From contig WPIO01000125.1 in the NCBI GenBank assembly GCA_009760855.2, forward strand, positions 803,001 through 867,000: a stretch of DNA of 64,000 bases. Reading direction: 5' to 3'. The translations under genes were made by a program, and so were the position numbers. The notes under the pieces are model-generated. The model made no database searches. It was not told the DNA's origin and saw only the letters and a list, made by a program, of their open reading frames with translations. Source of the stretch: Cristatella mucedo (lineage: Eukaryota > Bryozoa > Phylactolaemata > Cristatellidae). This document shows positions 24,501-38,300 of the stretch, piece by piece (position 1 is the first letter of the stretch; each line of letters opens with the position of its first letter).

Positions 24501-26261
24501 GGCACGTGTGTACGATTGCTTCTTCAAGATTGATGGTAGCTCCCCTAAAACCGACCACGACCGTGCATGCCGACTGACCATTGCACGACTGCCTCCTTTT
24601 TTTGCCACATTCAGGAAAATATGTCAGATCCCCCTTGGTGCTGCAGAAGGAAGCGTGCCACCTGATAAGCCACCAGAACTGCTCTCTAAACCTGTAGCTC
24701 AGGAAGCCTACTGAGAGCCTCAGATGGGCTGTCGGGCCTCCAATGTGAGCCAGTCGGGTATTTGTTTTTAGCTAAAGCAGGTTTGGCCAGCTGTAATTTT
24801 GGGTGGGACGTCCCAGCTCTGCCTCATCAACCAGGCTTATGGGGTTGGGGTTTAGTCTGCCCAGTCCCCCTTCATACGTCTTGCTCGGGATGCTGCTGTG
24901 ATATGTTGAATCTTTCAGGATAAGATATTTAGTGGCTGCTGATAGTATGCATCGATGGATTCTCATCGAATTTGATTTGACAGGAGCCTGACTTTGTGCA
25001 TGTCGGGGCCACGCTCGAAAAGTCATTCAACTACATGACAGGATCACTTTTTGATGCAAGCCGGCACCACAGTGCTGTAGCTGCATACATATTCGACGTG
25101 ACTAAGCACTATGAAAAATTCACCGAGTCTTGGACATTGGACCGCTTCGGGGCCTTGTGGATCAATTACTTTTGGCAGGAGGGGGCTTCTGCTGTGACGA
25201 CGACGCCAGCTGGCAGCGATTCAGGTTGCTATAGTGCTGCTTCTTATTCCTCCTGTAGCTGTACCAGGGGTTAATGCCTTCTCCTGGCAGGCACCAAGCA
25301 CATGCATCTTTACATCCAGCTAAAGACTTATGCTGCTTGCAGATTTGCGAGCGGACGGTGAACTCTTTGCACATGAAGTCTCCCACATGAAATTCTGGTT
25401 TGGATCAGCCACTTTAAATGTCACTAGCAGGGCTAGACACCACTGGTCATCATTTATGTACGATCTGAAGAATCACGAATATGCACCGTTTGCCAAACCA
25501 CGTGAAGGTACGCCAGCTCAACAACTCATTGCTCCTTTGGCTGTCACTAGGCCTTGCTTGTGCTTCAGCTGAGGTCGTATAATGGTAGTCGAAAAAGATG
25601 TCTTCAGTCAAATTTGAACTTGTAATAACTTGCCTAGTCTGGTTATCCGTGCTGCTTTGTCTATTACATGAGCTGTGGTGTCATTTTTGACACTCACTTA
25701 AATGTTTCACTACAGACAAGCTTTGCTGCAGAGTTTTTTTGCCAACTTTAAGCACCTTATTGCACAGGCTGTAAGACCAGCAAGTAGTGAGTTACAGATG
25801 TCGACATGGGATGTGAAAAATGCATGGACCAACTTGGATGTGGAATACTTGTCTAAGCCGGCCCGAATTTTTCCTATGTTACCTAGCTGAAAGTAGGCAG
25901 ACTTGACTGTGGAGCAGATGTTGTTGTCTAGTGAAAGGTCATTTTTCAAGAGTACATATAGATTTCAAGCAGATGCTTTGGGTGATATGCTGGTGGAGCC
26001 GAATTTGAGCGTTAACTTTTCCTATTTCTGAGTCATACTAGGTTTTCCCATAACTAGTAAGTTAGTTTTATCGTCGTTCAATGTGTGAAAGTTTGCTGCC
26101 TTCCGAGTGCGGACATCAGCAATATGCACAGCGGACGCCAGCAGCAAGAGAGTTGAGAGAGTTGCCGTGCTTGGACAGGTCTTGGAAAAATCAAAGCATA
26201 GGTATAGCTGTGTCATTGGCGTAGAATTGAAAGCCCAAATTGTGCTTGGCGATTACGTCAG

Positions 26262-26334
<73 letters not shown>

Positions 26335-29300
26335 TATATATATAGATATATGTGAAAAAATATTATAAGCACAGAGCCTTATATATATATATCCCCCTAC
26401 TATAGTGGTATCCTCGGGAGATCTTTGTATATATCACGTCAATGCTCTGGAGAGAGAGAGAGAGAGGAGATAGGACCTAAACCGTTGTAAATTGTGAAAA
26501 AAGTGGACCAAGCACAGAGCCTTGGGGTATTCCCCCTACTTTAGTGGTTCCTCGGGAGATCTTTGTCCGTTCACGTCAATGCTCTGGAGTCTCCCACGGA
26601 GATAGGACCTAAACCGTTGTAGTGCAGTGCAAGTGATGCCCAGGAGAGATTAGAGGTACTCTAGTTGGACTTGGTGATCAATGGTATCAAATGCCGCCGA
26701 AAGATTAAGCAAACCCATCAGAGAGACCTTACCCCCAAGTCTGCATTCCTCAGAAGATCGGTATACGTCCGAAGCTATACTGACTCTGTGGAGTGATTAG
26801 CTCAAAAGTCAGACTGAAACTTAATTGCTAGGTTTGAAGTTTCAATATAAGAGTTCAGCTGGCTGGCCACAACTTGTTCCATTGTATTTGATGGGACCGG
26901 TAGATGGGGGACTGGGCTGAAGCTGTTCAAGTTCTCTTGGTGTAGTGTTGCTTTCTTAAATTAGTGGCTTAACTGCAGCCTTTCGAAAGGTGCAGGCACA
27001 CGACTTGAGGCTAAGGACATGTTTATTATGTTATTTATGCATGGCAGCAGCAGATATATGCACTGTAAAAGTAGGACAATGAGATTAGGGTTTAGAGGAC
27101 TAGTAGTCTCTCTTGACTGGGAGATGAATTTCAAGATGAGGCCACTCGTGGCCTCCTTGAATGTGGACATTTAGTTGCTGCTTAGAATTGGGGAGAGAAG
27201 TCCTGTGGGGTGGGGGTTATTGAGGGATCTGGGTTGAGATTGGGATGCTGCTACCGTGGGGATGGACTTTCCCATCTTGTCTATCTTGCTGACAAAGAAG
27301 CTAGAAAAGCGATCAGCCAGCTCATCAAAAGGATCACTAGGTAAGGAGCTAACCTGGGAACGGTTAAGGAGATGGCTGGCTGTGTACATAAACATTTTTG
27401 GATTGTGCATCTGTGAATAAACAGTAGTTTTTATAGAAGCTAGACTCGGCCTGGCTAGAATTGGTAGGATCTACCGCAGTCTTCATATGCCTGACGATGG
27501 AAAGTCAGTCCTGATCTCTTCTTGTATGCATTCTCAAGCTTGCACTCAGCAGACCTAGATTTTTTAATGCCTTTGGTAAACCATAGGCCGTCTGTGCGAG
27601 GGCGCAAAGTGTGCTTAGTCAGATGGGCAAACTCGTCGAGCATGTCAGCTAGTATCATGTTGTAGCATTCTACCAAGGTGCTCGCCCCGACCATGGTCTG
27701 GCTTAGGTCGTGGGCTCGACCCCCGTGGCTTTCGTTAAATGCTTGAATAGAAATTAAGTTCTTTTAGGGTGCTATACAAATGAATTATATTATATAATGA
27801 TAACAGGTCGGAATGGAGATTGAACAGCAGGGGCAAAGATATTCTCGAGAGGATAGCATCGGTGATGTCAACGGCCTTGAGGTTACGAGATTCACAGATG
27901 ATTTTGGGTGCAGAGGAGGGCACACACTGCAGACTGAATAAGATTCGAATGTGGTCAGATGTGCAGAATATGGTGGTAACAAGAGTAGATAGCTTACAAT
28001 GATGGAAGAAAATTGACCTAGTGTGTGACCTTTGTTGTGAGTAGGGTTATGCACTTGAGCCACAAGAAAAAACGAGTCAGTCAGTGCACGAAATTTAGCA
28101 CTTAATGCATCAGTTGAGTGATCAAAAGGAATGTTAAAATCACCCAGAGCATAGAAGGATTTATTTCTGGTACACAGAATCAAAATGAGATCAGAGCTCT
28201 TTGAGCTAAAGGAGGACTTGGTATGGGAGGGCGATAAGTAACTGCCACTTTTGGCAACTTGCTGTTAGAGGGACTCAAAACAAGAGATTCGAAAGATTGC
28301 TTCGGGGTGACTACAAACGGTTTGAAATTGAGAGAGGAACATGCGACAGTGGCAACTCTTCCATCTGTTTTGATTGATCTAGGGGTATGAAAGAAAGAGA
28401 AGCCTGTCGGGGTGGCGTCGGTTATGGTCAGGCATCAGTCGATTTCAGCCCGGTCTTGGTCAAATCAAACAGGTCATGGTCGTCGTCAAGGATCTTGTCG
28501 CACATTATCAGGGGTTTATTTCACATCGAGCGAGGGTTCCAGAGTCAAACTTGAAGACTGGCTGCCGGTGTTATATCGGGCCTGCTGACTAGTAAGTTTG
28601 AGCGATTCACGGCAGTGCTTGGAAGATTGGGGGCAGGGAGGCTGGAGACAATGCTGGAAATACTGAGAATGCACCCCTTTTCTTCTTGCTTGCTCGAAGT
28701 GGGCTTCTTACGATTTCTATACAAATCACGAACCCTTGCAGCAATTGCTGCAACCTGGAATGCATTCGAGCGACTTGAGCATAACGATAATAGGTATGCA
28801 CTATTGTACGTAATAATATTGTCACTGACAGTAGGCCAAGCTAACGTTGCAGCCCGCTTGGGAGTGGAAATGTTGACCAGTATTTCGGCCAGGCCATGGC
28901 AATCCCCAAGGCTGGACAAGCGGCAAGAATTGAGATTCCAGTGTGCACACATGCAATTTCTTACGGGCTACGGTCAAACAGCAAACCGATATGCTTTGAG
29001 CAGGTCTTAGCTGTGTCAGTTTCTGTATTCTATTATCAATATTGCTAAAAGTTGCCGAGAGACACTACAGAACTAGCAGAGAGTCTCTACCTTAGTCTGC
29101 ATTCCTGAAAGGTCGTTATACACTCGCAGAGGCTCCGACTTAGGAAACGTTCCAGCAAAAAAATATGGAAAAGGCATCCCACAGTCACGAGGCAACTGAG
29201 GCAACAAGAACGCCGTTGGAAGAGTAGTATCGAGAGCTCAGTCATTAGAGCACTGGACCATGCCAGATCATTCCCTACTCGAGAAGAAATTATTTTTCTG

Positions 29301-32300
29301 TGTTCAGTCCGACTGCAGACGGCCTGTGGTCAGTCGGTATTTTGAAATTACTCTTGGTTTGAATGTGTAACACATAAAAACCGATTGACATTCGATGCTC
29401 CATGCAAAGTGCCCCTTCAATGGACTCATTCGTAACCGAATCGTCTGCTGTTGCAGCCCAAGTATCTACCCTGACCGCAGAAACACCCAAAATTATTCTA
29501 GAACGTCATAGCAGAAGTCTGAAGCAGTTGTCACACAGAAGCTAAGAGTTTGAGCTGCATTGTTGTCCATCATTTTCTGTGACCACATAACAACATAAGG
29601 CAACATAAGCTTGCTCACCAAATCATGTCTGCAGTGTGCAGACCGTGATCTATCTAGAGCTCATTTTTCATTTTGTTTTCTGGGAGATGGCATTATGTCA
29701 TCTTCTCCTCTTTCTCTGCACCACGAAAGTGATATTGAGCTATTGAGCAGCAGCTGCAAATAGTTTGTATCATTTCATGATGTAAAGTTAATTAAGGGGT
29801 AGCTGGTTTAACAGCCTCATTTATTTATCGGCAGAAGAGCCGGCAGAAGAGCCTATCGATACCGCTTGCTGTGGGCAGTTAAGGATCGTCTGCTGCGGAG
29901 CTCGAGCCCACGACGTCGTGGGTCGTGAGGTGTGAGCGGCTTACCCCTGGGCTAGATGTGACACACCTCATGGTTTATGCAACCTCCTCTGTCTATTACA
30001 AAAAAGTGACCTGCTACAATCTTCAATAGCATGAAGTCAATAATGGATGCACGTGGACCGTTGAGCTTGGTGGAATAAGATAGTTCAGTTAAATGCTTGT
30101 GGGTGCTGCAATTGTGCATTTTATTATCGCTATCAATTGACGCACATTTTTACAGCCTGTGTGCCACGCCTTGAAGCAGGTTTAGTTTTCTTTGAGGGTT
30201 ATGAGTAAATGTATATTTATTCTTATTATCAATATTACTCTTACTTAGATTATTTGCAGCAAAGAAAGGTTGACCATGTGAATGCAGCTTTAGTCTATCT
30301 AGCTGCCTGGCTAAGGCATGGCAAAGTGCATAGCAATGAATGGCTAATCTGGCCATGTGGAACACGCAGTCGTAAGGAGCTCGACTGTCAACAACTGCTG
30401 TGGCAGATTTGAGTAATATCTATCTGCTCGATGTGCTGCTCTCGTTATGATCTCGCGTTTGGATCACCTGAAGTTTCCTGTCTCGTTTTAGAGCGTGCTG
30501 TCGATCCAACTGCACTGCCGGATGCACAGGTGTTGAAGCTAAAACGTTTTATTCCAACGAAAAATATCCATGTAGCTTTGCCTTCGTGGACCGTCAATAT
30601 ATATACTTCGGATCATGGTAGCTTAGATGTTGCCACTGCAAAGCAAGGCCAACACAAGGGTATGCATCGCATGACCCCCCTCTAGGCGAAATTCCCTTTT
30701 GGCAATCAGCCACTCAGTAGGCAGTCATCGGCTGTTCTGTATTTTGCGAAATTACATGCTTCCTAATTGCGCACTGTCTTCCGATTAAGGTGACGACTAT
30801 GTACATTTGGGTTTACTCTTGCGCGCACTTAGCGATTCTCTCGGTAAATCTCGGCCTTATCGTGAAATGTTTCTCACATCTTCAGTTGTATCAACACACT
30901 TAAACACTGCTGGATTCCCAGTTTTGAGAAATCTTGGAGGCCGTCACAGTACCTTGTGTAGCAGTTGGCTTATGACGAGCCTTTGGCTTCTTGGGAAGCA
31001 TATGACAGGGAGCCAAGACCAGAAGACAGCTATTTGATTAGCATGCTCCATCTGCTGTCCATCGACAATCTCCAGTTGGCCAGATGTGATATTTAGGGTT
31101 TCAGCATTGAATTAGCATAATTTTTAGCTGCCTCTGTGTACAGCCTGCACTGTCAATCAGTGCAAGTACAGCAGCTAGTGGTACTCAAGAGATGAAAAGA
31201 GTGCTGACCGACTGTGCGAAGGCTGTTCATAACTGAATCCCCTGCTGAGCTAATGCAAAGGAAATTGAGATGCTAAGCTTGGCTGCCCGGTCTAACATGC
31301 CTATCACGATAAAGCTGCAAGAATTTTCATGCTATCTCTCTTGACCTCTTGCAAAATTTGGCAACTGGGAATTTATTGCCAAACTTGGCTCACAAATTTG
31401 GTTTAGTCGTAGTATATTTCAGCACGAGCCATATAGCACTTTGTGCGTATTCAGTAGGTATGCCAGCAGTGACAGTAGCTACATCTGCACCGTGTCCCAC
31501 CCACAGTCATTCTTTGTTTGCTATAAATATTCCCTAATGCAGGACGACGTATCCTCTTCTTTATCTGTGTCATAGCTTGAAGTCTGTAACAGCTGGCCCT
31601 TAAATAATTAAAGCATTTCTGCCGCATCTGTCGAGCTATTTTTTATATTCTTTGAAAAGCTCTGCCATAACTCTGTAAGGTCCTTGGATAGCTAAAAGGC
31701 CAAGGAGATCAAGTTTACTTTGTTTTGTTGCCAGAGACAGGGAGAGAGACAAGAAGGTTTGGGCTTGGTGAAGGTACACAATTTTTCTAAGGCCGATGCT
31801 AGATGGAACTACTAGAAGCAGTAGGCTAGGTGTCTACTGCAAACGCTTGTTCTAATTTTTCATTTCTACTTGCCAATTTCGAACAACCAACCAAGTGGCT
31901 TCGATGCCTAAAAGTGCATTTCACAGAATTAAAGTGTGAGAACCAAAGTAATTGGTTAATCGATCAGCAGCAAAGAACACGTGTTAGGTCGTGTAGCATC
32001 AAACATCCAATTACGATGGACAAACAGCAGGAGATTAGACAAGCCTACCAAGTTTGCAGTCTCACTCAACTTGCTTAATCGGTAGGCCGTTTATTTTCTT
32101 GCTCTTGCACATTCTCGTATTGTTAATGCTCGCTCTAGTGATGGTTTTATTCTTTTATCTCAAGCCTCAAGAAAAAACAATCCTACGTCATGCGTAGGCT
32201 CCTGCCATGATCAGCTGGGAAAAGCCATTTGTCTACAAGTTCGTGCTGATCGCTTCGACTTGTGCACCCTGTCTCCCATGTATCCACATAAAGTCGCCAG

Positions 32301-35300
32301 ACTTGTTAGCAGGATAAGGCAACCACCTGCAGACTTGATGCACTTCTGTAATTATCACATGTCATGCGAGGTAATTCCATAATCATAATCACTCCATTTT
32401 ACCGTTCCTGCATGCCTCTTGCTGCCAACGGTTGTTGCACTCGTCCAAACTCATGCCATTCTATTTCTACTGCAGTTGCTGAATCTCATGTGCTTGCTGG
32501 TAGAAAGTTGCCTCAGTTGCCTCGTGACCATGGGATGCCCTTTTCATATTTTTTTGCTGGAACTATAAACTGCGTATCTGAGTAAAACAAAGTAAAACAA
32601 TTGTTGCTGCTTTGTCTATATATTGCAATTTCAAATATATTTAGGCACGTGGACTTGGACTTGGTCTTGCTACAAAGTCAAGTGATGGATTGACACTTCT
32701 TGAATGTTTACCCATCATTTTACCATGCACACTTATGTTTAACCACCACAAACTGATGAACGCTTCCTACTGGTTAGTATATCGACAGCACTTTTATTTT
32801 ACTGCATGTCTGTTAAGCGGCAGTCTTCCTGCTAGCCACCTGCTCTGTGGTAGCCATGTGCACGATTCTCCTAGTTGGATCATCTCATGCCTTTCTTGTA
32901 TTGTCGGCAATAATACGATTGCAAATGAGATTGTACATGGAGTACTGGCTATGCCTATCTTGTACTTGACTTCTCGCATCTTGCAAGTATGCAGATGCTT
33001 ATAAACAATAATAAATAAACCTAGCTGCTTAAACAGCCTCTTTTTGTATAGCGACAGAAGAGCCTTTACGGCTATCACCACCGCTTCAGTGGCGATAAAG
33101 GATCGCCCACCACAGGAATCGAACCCACGACCTCGGGACCGAGGTCATGAAAGCAACCACCTTACCTAGTGTGCCATTACGGCTCACCAGATGCTATACA
33201 TCTAAAGACGACAAGCGACCTGCTATGTTGTTAATACTCTGGAAACCAGCTAGCTTCGTTCAGCAATGGTGCTTTGTAGACAAGTTTCGTCTCCCTTTGC
33301 AGCAAATGTAAAGCGCCTAGAAAGAGATTAAGTTCTCTGAGGGCGCTTTATCAAGTGCACTGTTATTATTATTATACGTAGCACCAGGGTCTTAGCCCAG
33401 GGGTAAGGTGCTTACTCTTCACGACTCAGCTCGTGGATTTGAGTCGTGCAGCAGGCAATCCTTTAGTGCCTACTGCAAGTGTGATGATACTCGTTAAGGG
33501 TCTTCTGCCACTGTCTAAATGAGGTTGTTCGATCAGCTAATCTTTACTTTTTACTTTAAAAAGTCTCCCTGAAGTGCTTAGCATGGTTCTCATAACAGAG
33601 TTGGGAACTAGTCATATTCATTCGGTTTAACAGCCTTAAATATTTTTCTTATTTACGACTACTCATGGGAACACTAAGTGCACGGTTTTGGAGATAAGCC
33701 TTGGAAGACTGTAGAATCTTTGTTTACCATTCACCAAATCTACATGCCCAAGTAACTTGGCGTATGCATATTTGTATGTCACTGCCATCACTTGACATCT
33801 CAAGCAACAAATTGAGTACCATAACAGGAAGCAGAAGACCGGTTATAGTGATAAAGAGGTCATTATGGCTATACGTTGCAATCAGGTAGGAGTTAAGAGA
33901 ATGTGAAAACTAGCTTCCATGGCCGGCAGCACATACGAAGTAGGAAAGGCAACGTCGGAGCACTAGATTTGCGGAATTGAGCTCTATATACTGCCACCTG
34001 CTGAGCAAAGGCAGCTAGCACATGTCGTTGTTCAAAGAAACCCTAGCTGCTGTTGCCACTTACCTTAAGTAACACACACCTGATTTTCCTATAAATGTAT
34101 TCTGAAAATGTTAAACTTCTGGGAGATCAAATTTGGTTTAGCTGCTTGCATCTCTGGTAAATATATAATACACACACACATATATATATATAATTCATTT
34201 GTGTAGTGCCCTAAGACAACTTAGTCTCTATCCCGGTACTTTACGTATGTCGAATGGCTCTAGCCCACGACCTAGGTTATCAAATGCATTCATTCACCTT
34301 GACCTCGGTTGTTCAAAGCGAGCACCTTTACCCCCCCCAAGCAGGGTGGCAAAATCAGATCAGCCTTGCAACTAAAGACTTTCTACTAGTTTTAGCCGTT
34401 TTTTCTGTCATGATATTTGCACTGTGCCTTGAAACGAGATGCAATGGGCTGAACTCATGACCAGTCCCTTGATTTAGTGGGTTTAGATCAAACTTGCAGA
34501 ATTTGTGATTAAGAGAGATCAATTTGGCAAGCGACCTTTCCTTGTAGTATCGCAAGGGGAACTTCATATAGCAGATGATAACAAGTGAAATCCTTAATAT
34601 GTAAGACATTGCAATAATTCTCATTTGGATGATCAATGGTGCCGTAACTCACTGCTGCACTCATCTCCAAAGTGTGAGGCAGAGCAGCCTCACAGGCCTA
34701 TCCTTTGGCAGAGTGGTTTTGCCTACCGATAAGGTTGCATCCTGACTTTGCCATTTTTTTATCGTGGATATTTGTGTGAGGGGATTGTGATTGAGTCTGC
34801 TGTAGCGTACTAGTGTATTGTGAGGTGGGCCATTGCTTGTTCATCATGCAGCTCGTTCTGGTGTTTATTGCTTAGGAAGGATAGTGGCCTTGAGCTGTCG
34901 CAGATCATGCTCAACATGAAGAACTTGGTGGCAGAAGCGACAATGCCACAGATCTCTCTGCTCTATATACTTATTAAGTCTTGGTCACATGCTGACTTTG
35001 CAAAAGACATATTTAAGACCACGCTTATTGAAGATGCCCTAATCAAGCCTCGTAAGTACAATTGTTTGTCTGGGCATGGGTGTATATTTGCTGTCTGCTC
35101 ATAATGCTAGTGACAGCTCTTTTGAGAAGGCTCAGCTGTTCAACATAATCTGGTTAATGTTCGATTAGAAATGACGTGACTGTGAATTGTTGATTGGATT
35201 GCGATTGGAAGTGGGTGCTCCGTGCTTTGATTTTGAACAATTTTCATTAACCTAGGGGTGTAACAAAGTATTGCACACATGTAAACATTCTGGTATATCT

Positions 35301-38300
35301 TTTTGTTGGTGTCAGTTTTCAAGCTTTCATCAGCTGTGGTTCGGACTTAAACAGTACGTCTCATCTAACATACAAATTCATTGTGTCTCAGCGTGAAGTG
35401 GTTGGTAGGCAGGTTCTCTGTCCAGAGCTGTGCCAATAACTAATGATAGTAATAATGGTAATGCACTTGATAAAGCGCCGTCAGAGAACTCAATCTCTTT
35501 CTAGGCACTTTACATTTGCTGTAAAGGGAAACGCGATTGAATGGTGAGTAATATCATGCTTGATAAACAACATGAATAACCTGCTTAGGGGTGACATGCA
35601 CAGGGTCAGCATGCAAGTGTGGTTAGTGGCAGCATGCACAGAGTCAGCACCCATAAGCACACGAAGGACGAATCAAAGAGACCCACTAAAAGCTGTCCTA
35701 TATAGGTTGAGTTTTTAAGTTCTTTTTAAATGTGGTCAAGTCAGGGGATGTTGTGATGCAAGTCGAGAGTGAGTTCGAGGCTTTTAGAGCATACGAACTA
35801 AATGCATGGCCTCCAAAGCATTTGAGGTTTGTACGAGGCATTGGTAAACTGTTGGATACCGAAAAGCAGATGGTACGATGCTTGGCCTGGTGGGGGAGTA
35901 GATCTGAGAGGTAGGCTGGAGCAAAAGAATTAAGTGACCTAAAAGTGAGCAACTAAACCTCGAAGTCGATCCATTGCTTTACTGGTAGCCAGTGCAGGTC
36001 GGCGAGAAGTGGTGTGATGTGGCAACGGCGACGCTCACGACAGACAGGCCTAGCTGCAGAGTTTTGCACCGACTGTAATCGCCTGATTGCACATGCCGGT
36101 AGGCCAGCAAGCAGTGAGTTACAGAAGTCAAGGCGGGATGTCACAAATGCATGGACCAACTTAGACGTTGTATCCTTATCTAAACAAGCCCGAATTTTAG
36201 CAATGTTATGTATCTGAAAGTAGGCAGAGTTGATTGTGGAGCTGATGTGGTCGTCTAACGAGATATGGCCTGCAGTACGTGCAGCAGTCAGTCAAGGAGC
36301 CAATTGAAATTATTTATCAGATAGATTGCAAATTTGTATTCACAAAGAAGTCTGTAAATCATTTTGTTATTAAGTACTTAAGTGTAATACCTCAGTGTGC
36401 ACATATGAGGCGATGGGAGGGAACTTTACTCTTGAGGCTGTGAGCATTGGGCAGTAGCCCCATAAGAGATGAGATTGCCTAAGCACCTGCCGGCTCTTGA
36501 GCAGTCGACGAGCTGACAATGGCTCTAGGTGGATGACTCGGCAGCCCGGCACACATCCATGCATTGGCAGCATCTTCGAGGATACCCATCTTCACAACAC
36601 ACTGTCGTCAGCTGTCGGGGGGGGGGGGGGTTTGGAACAAACAATGGCTCGACCGTGCAAAAGAATGCATGCATGCTATGTAAGGGCTGCCAGGGGAGTA
36701 CAGTGGGGGGGGGGGGGAGGAGGGAGAGGGCTAGATCGTGGTTTATGCTGAATTTACGTGGTTTATGGTAATAAAGTGCTTGGTGTTGGAGCCAGGAGAC
36801 TTGTTGCTGGGTCTCGCTACCCAACCCGACGGCATGTCGTATGAGGGCTGTCACTGGCACCTAGCCTGAAGTTAAGGCAAGAGATGTTATGGCAGCCAAC
36901 ACAGTTGACAAGCACGTCATGTAACAAATGATGTTTATGCTATTGAGCTATACATGAGCTATGTAACTTTCTACTAAAGCTTTATCAAGAGACCAATTGC
37001 CAAATGCTGGCATTTTATGTTTTTCCTGTATTTGCTCAGCAGATTATCATATTTTTGAATGCATCTCCTAAACTTTTTGCTGTGTATCTAACAGCTAGGC
37101 AAACAACGGCTGAAAGAGTGAATGACTGATAGATAAAGCATGGAGTGTGGCATGCCTGAAATAAACTGCTTATGAATGTCTTCCTTCATGACCCGCTGGT
37201 TGAAATGATCTGCTACTAAAGGGGAGATAATGATAATAATCTAATCATGTCTTTTGCGTAGTGCTCTAAGAGAACCACATCTCTATCCAGATGTTTACAA
37301 CAACTCCTGAAAGAGAAGCAGTAACCACGAGTTAATTTGTCAAGCAAGATTGCATGCTCAGGCAAGTATGTGAGATAGTACTAATATCATGCTCAGACAT
37401 GTATGAAGGCGTGCACAAGAAGGCACTCAGGCTGCTGGTTAGTGGGACTCCTGGTTATTAACATGCAATGAAACATGCACAAGTTAGTACACAAAACACG
37501 TAAAAAGAAAAGGACACCATCGTACAGGACATTGTGGAGCTGAGATTATGTGTCTGTAGCTGAAACTTTGATGATGTAAGGGTAATGAACGTGTTGCCTT
37601 AATAGGTTCGATCTATTTATTTGGCAGTGTATGTATGTAAACACATTCTTTTTTACGCGTGCCACAGGTACCAGCCGAGCTCTCAATCTTGCTGTCAGCG
37701 AACTTGGCCTAAAACAGAGTGTCACCCAGCTGTCAACAACCGTCAGTGGTACTGTTGAGGCTGGCTTGCTTTCCGTCGTCAGCCGAGGTAAAGTTTTGAT
37801 TGAAATTCCTTCGACCTGCGGCAGCATCAGATGTGTCTCGATGCTCGACACATTTTTCATTTCGCTTTGCAGATGATGATGGCAATGAGATTGAGACTAC
37901 GCCCATATTCTGTGCTCCGTCTGATACAGCTAAAGTGCCAAGCTGTGAACTGTTCAATAGTTCTGATCCACCGCTTGCCATTTCTAAGCAAGAATTCACA
38001 TCTTTCACCTGCGAAATACCTCAAGAGCATGCACCAGCCGGATCAGGTTTGCATCGTGCCACAGGTGTATTTCTCATTGCTCATTGCACTGGGTGCAACC
38101 CGAGCCGCACCGCGGCAGCTGATCATACGCACGTGAATGCGTGCATCCGGTACAGTATTGGTTTCCGTTTGGTGCCCTTCGAGGTTGCCCAATTGTGGGT
38201 GTTAAATATCAATGATTTTGCCAACCTTAGCTTTCATTAGTGTACGTTCATTGGGACCTCGATATGGTCGAAGTGAGCGTGCGACCACCCCGCCTCTGCT

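Larger units (their letters stand above)
25710..28960 (-). mobile_element. LINE family A, long decayed copy with endonuclease and RT parts
   Basis: Reverse-strand element of about 3.2 kb. From its 5' side: an N-terminal stretch (28,952-28,545), an endonuclease piece with LGDFNI (28,183-27,785), a linker with [20 protein letters not shown] (27,410-27,171), an RT core broken by TA/GA microsatellites (26,620-26,260), and the RT C-terminus (25,949-25,710). Many stops and shifts. A SINE2 is inserted at 27,655-27,795. The 3' UTR and hairpin are missing, unlike normal 5' truncation, so a later deletion is likely. Confidence 0.85.
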
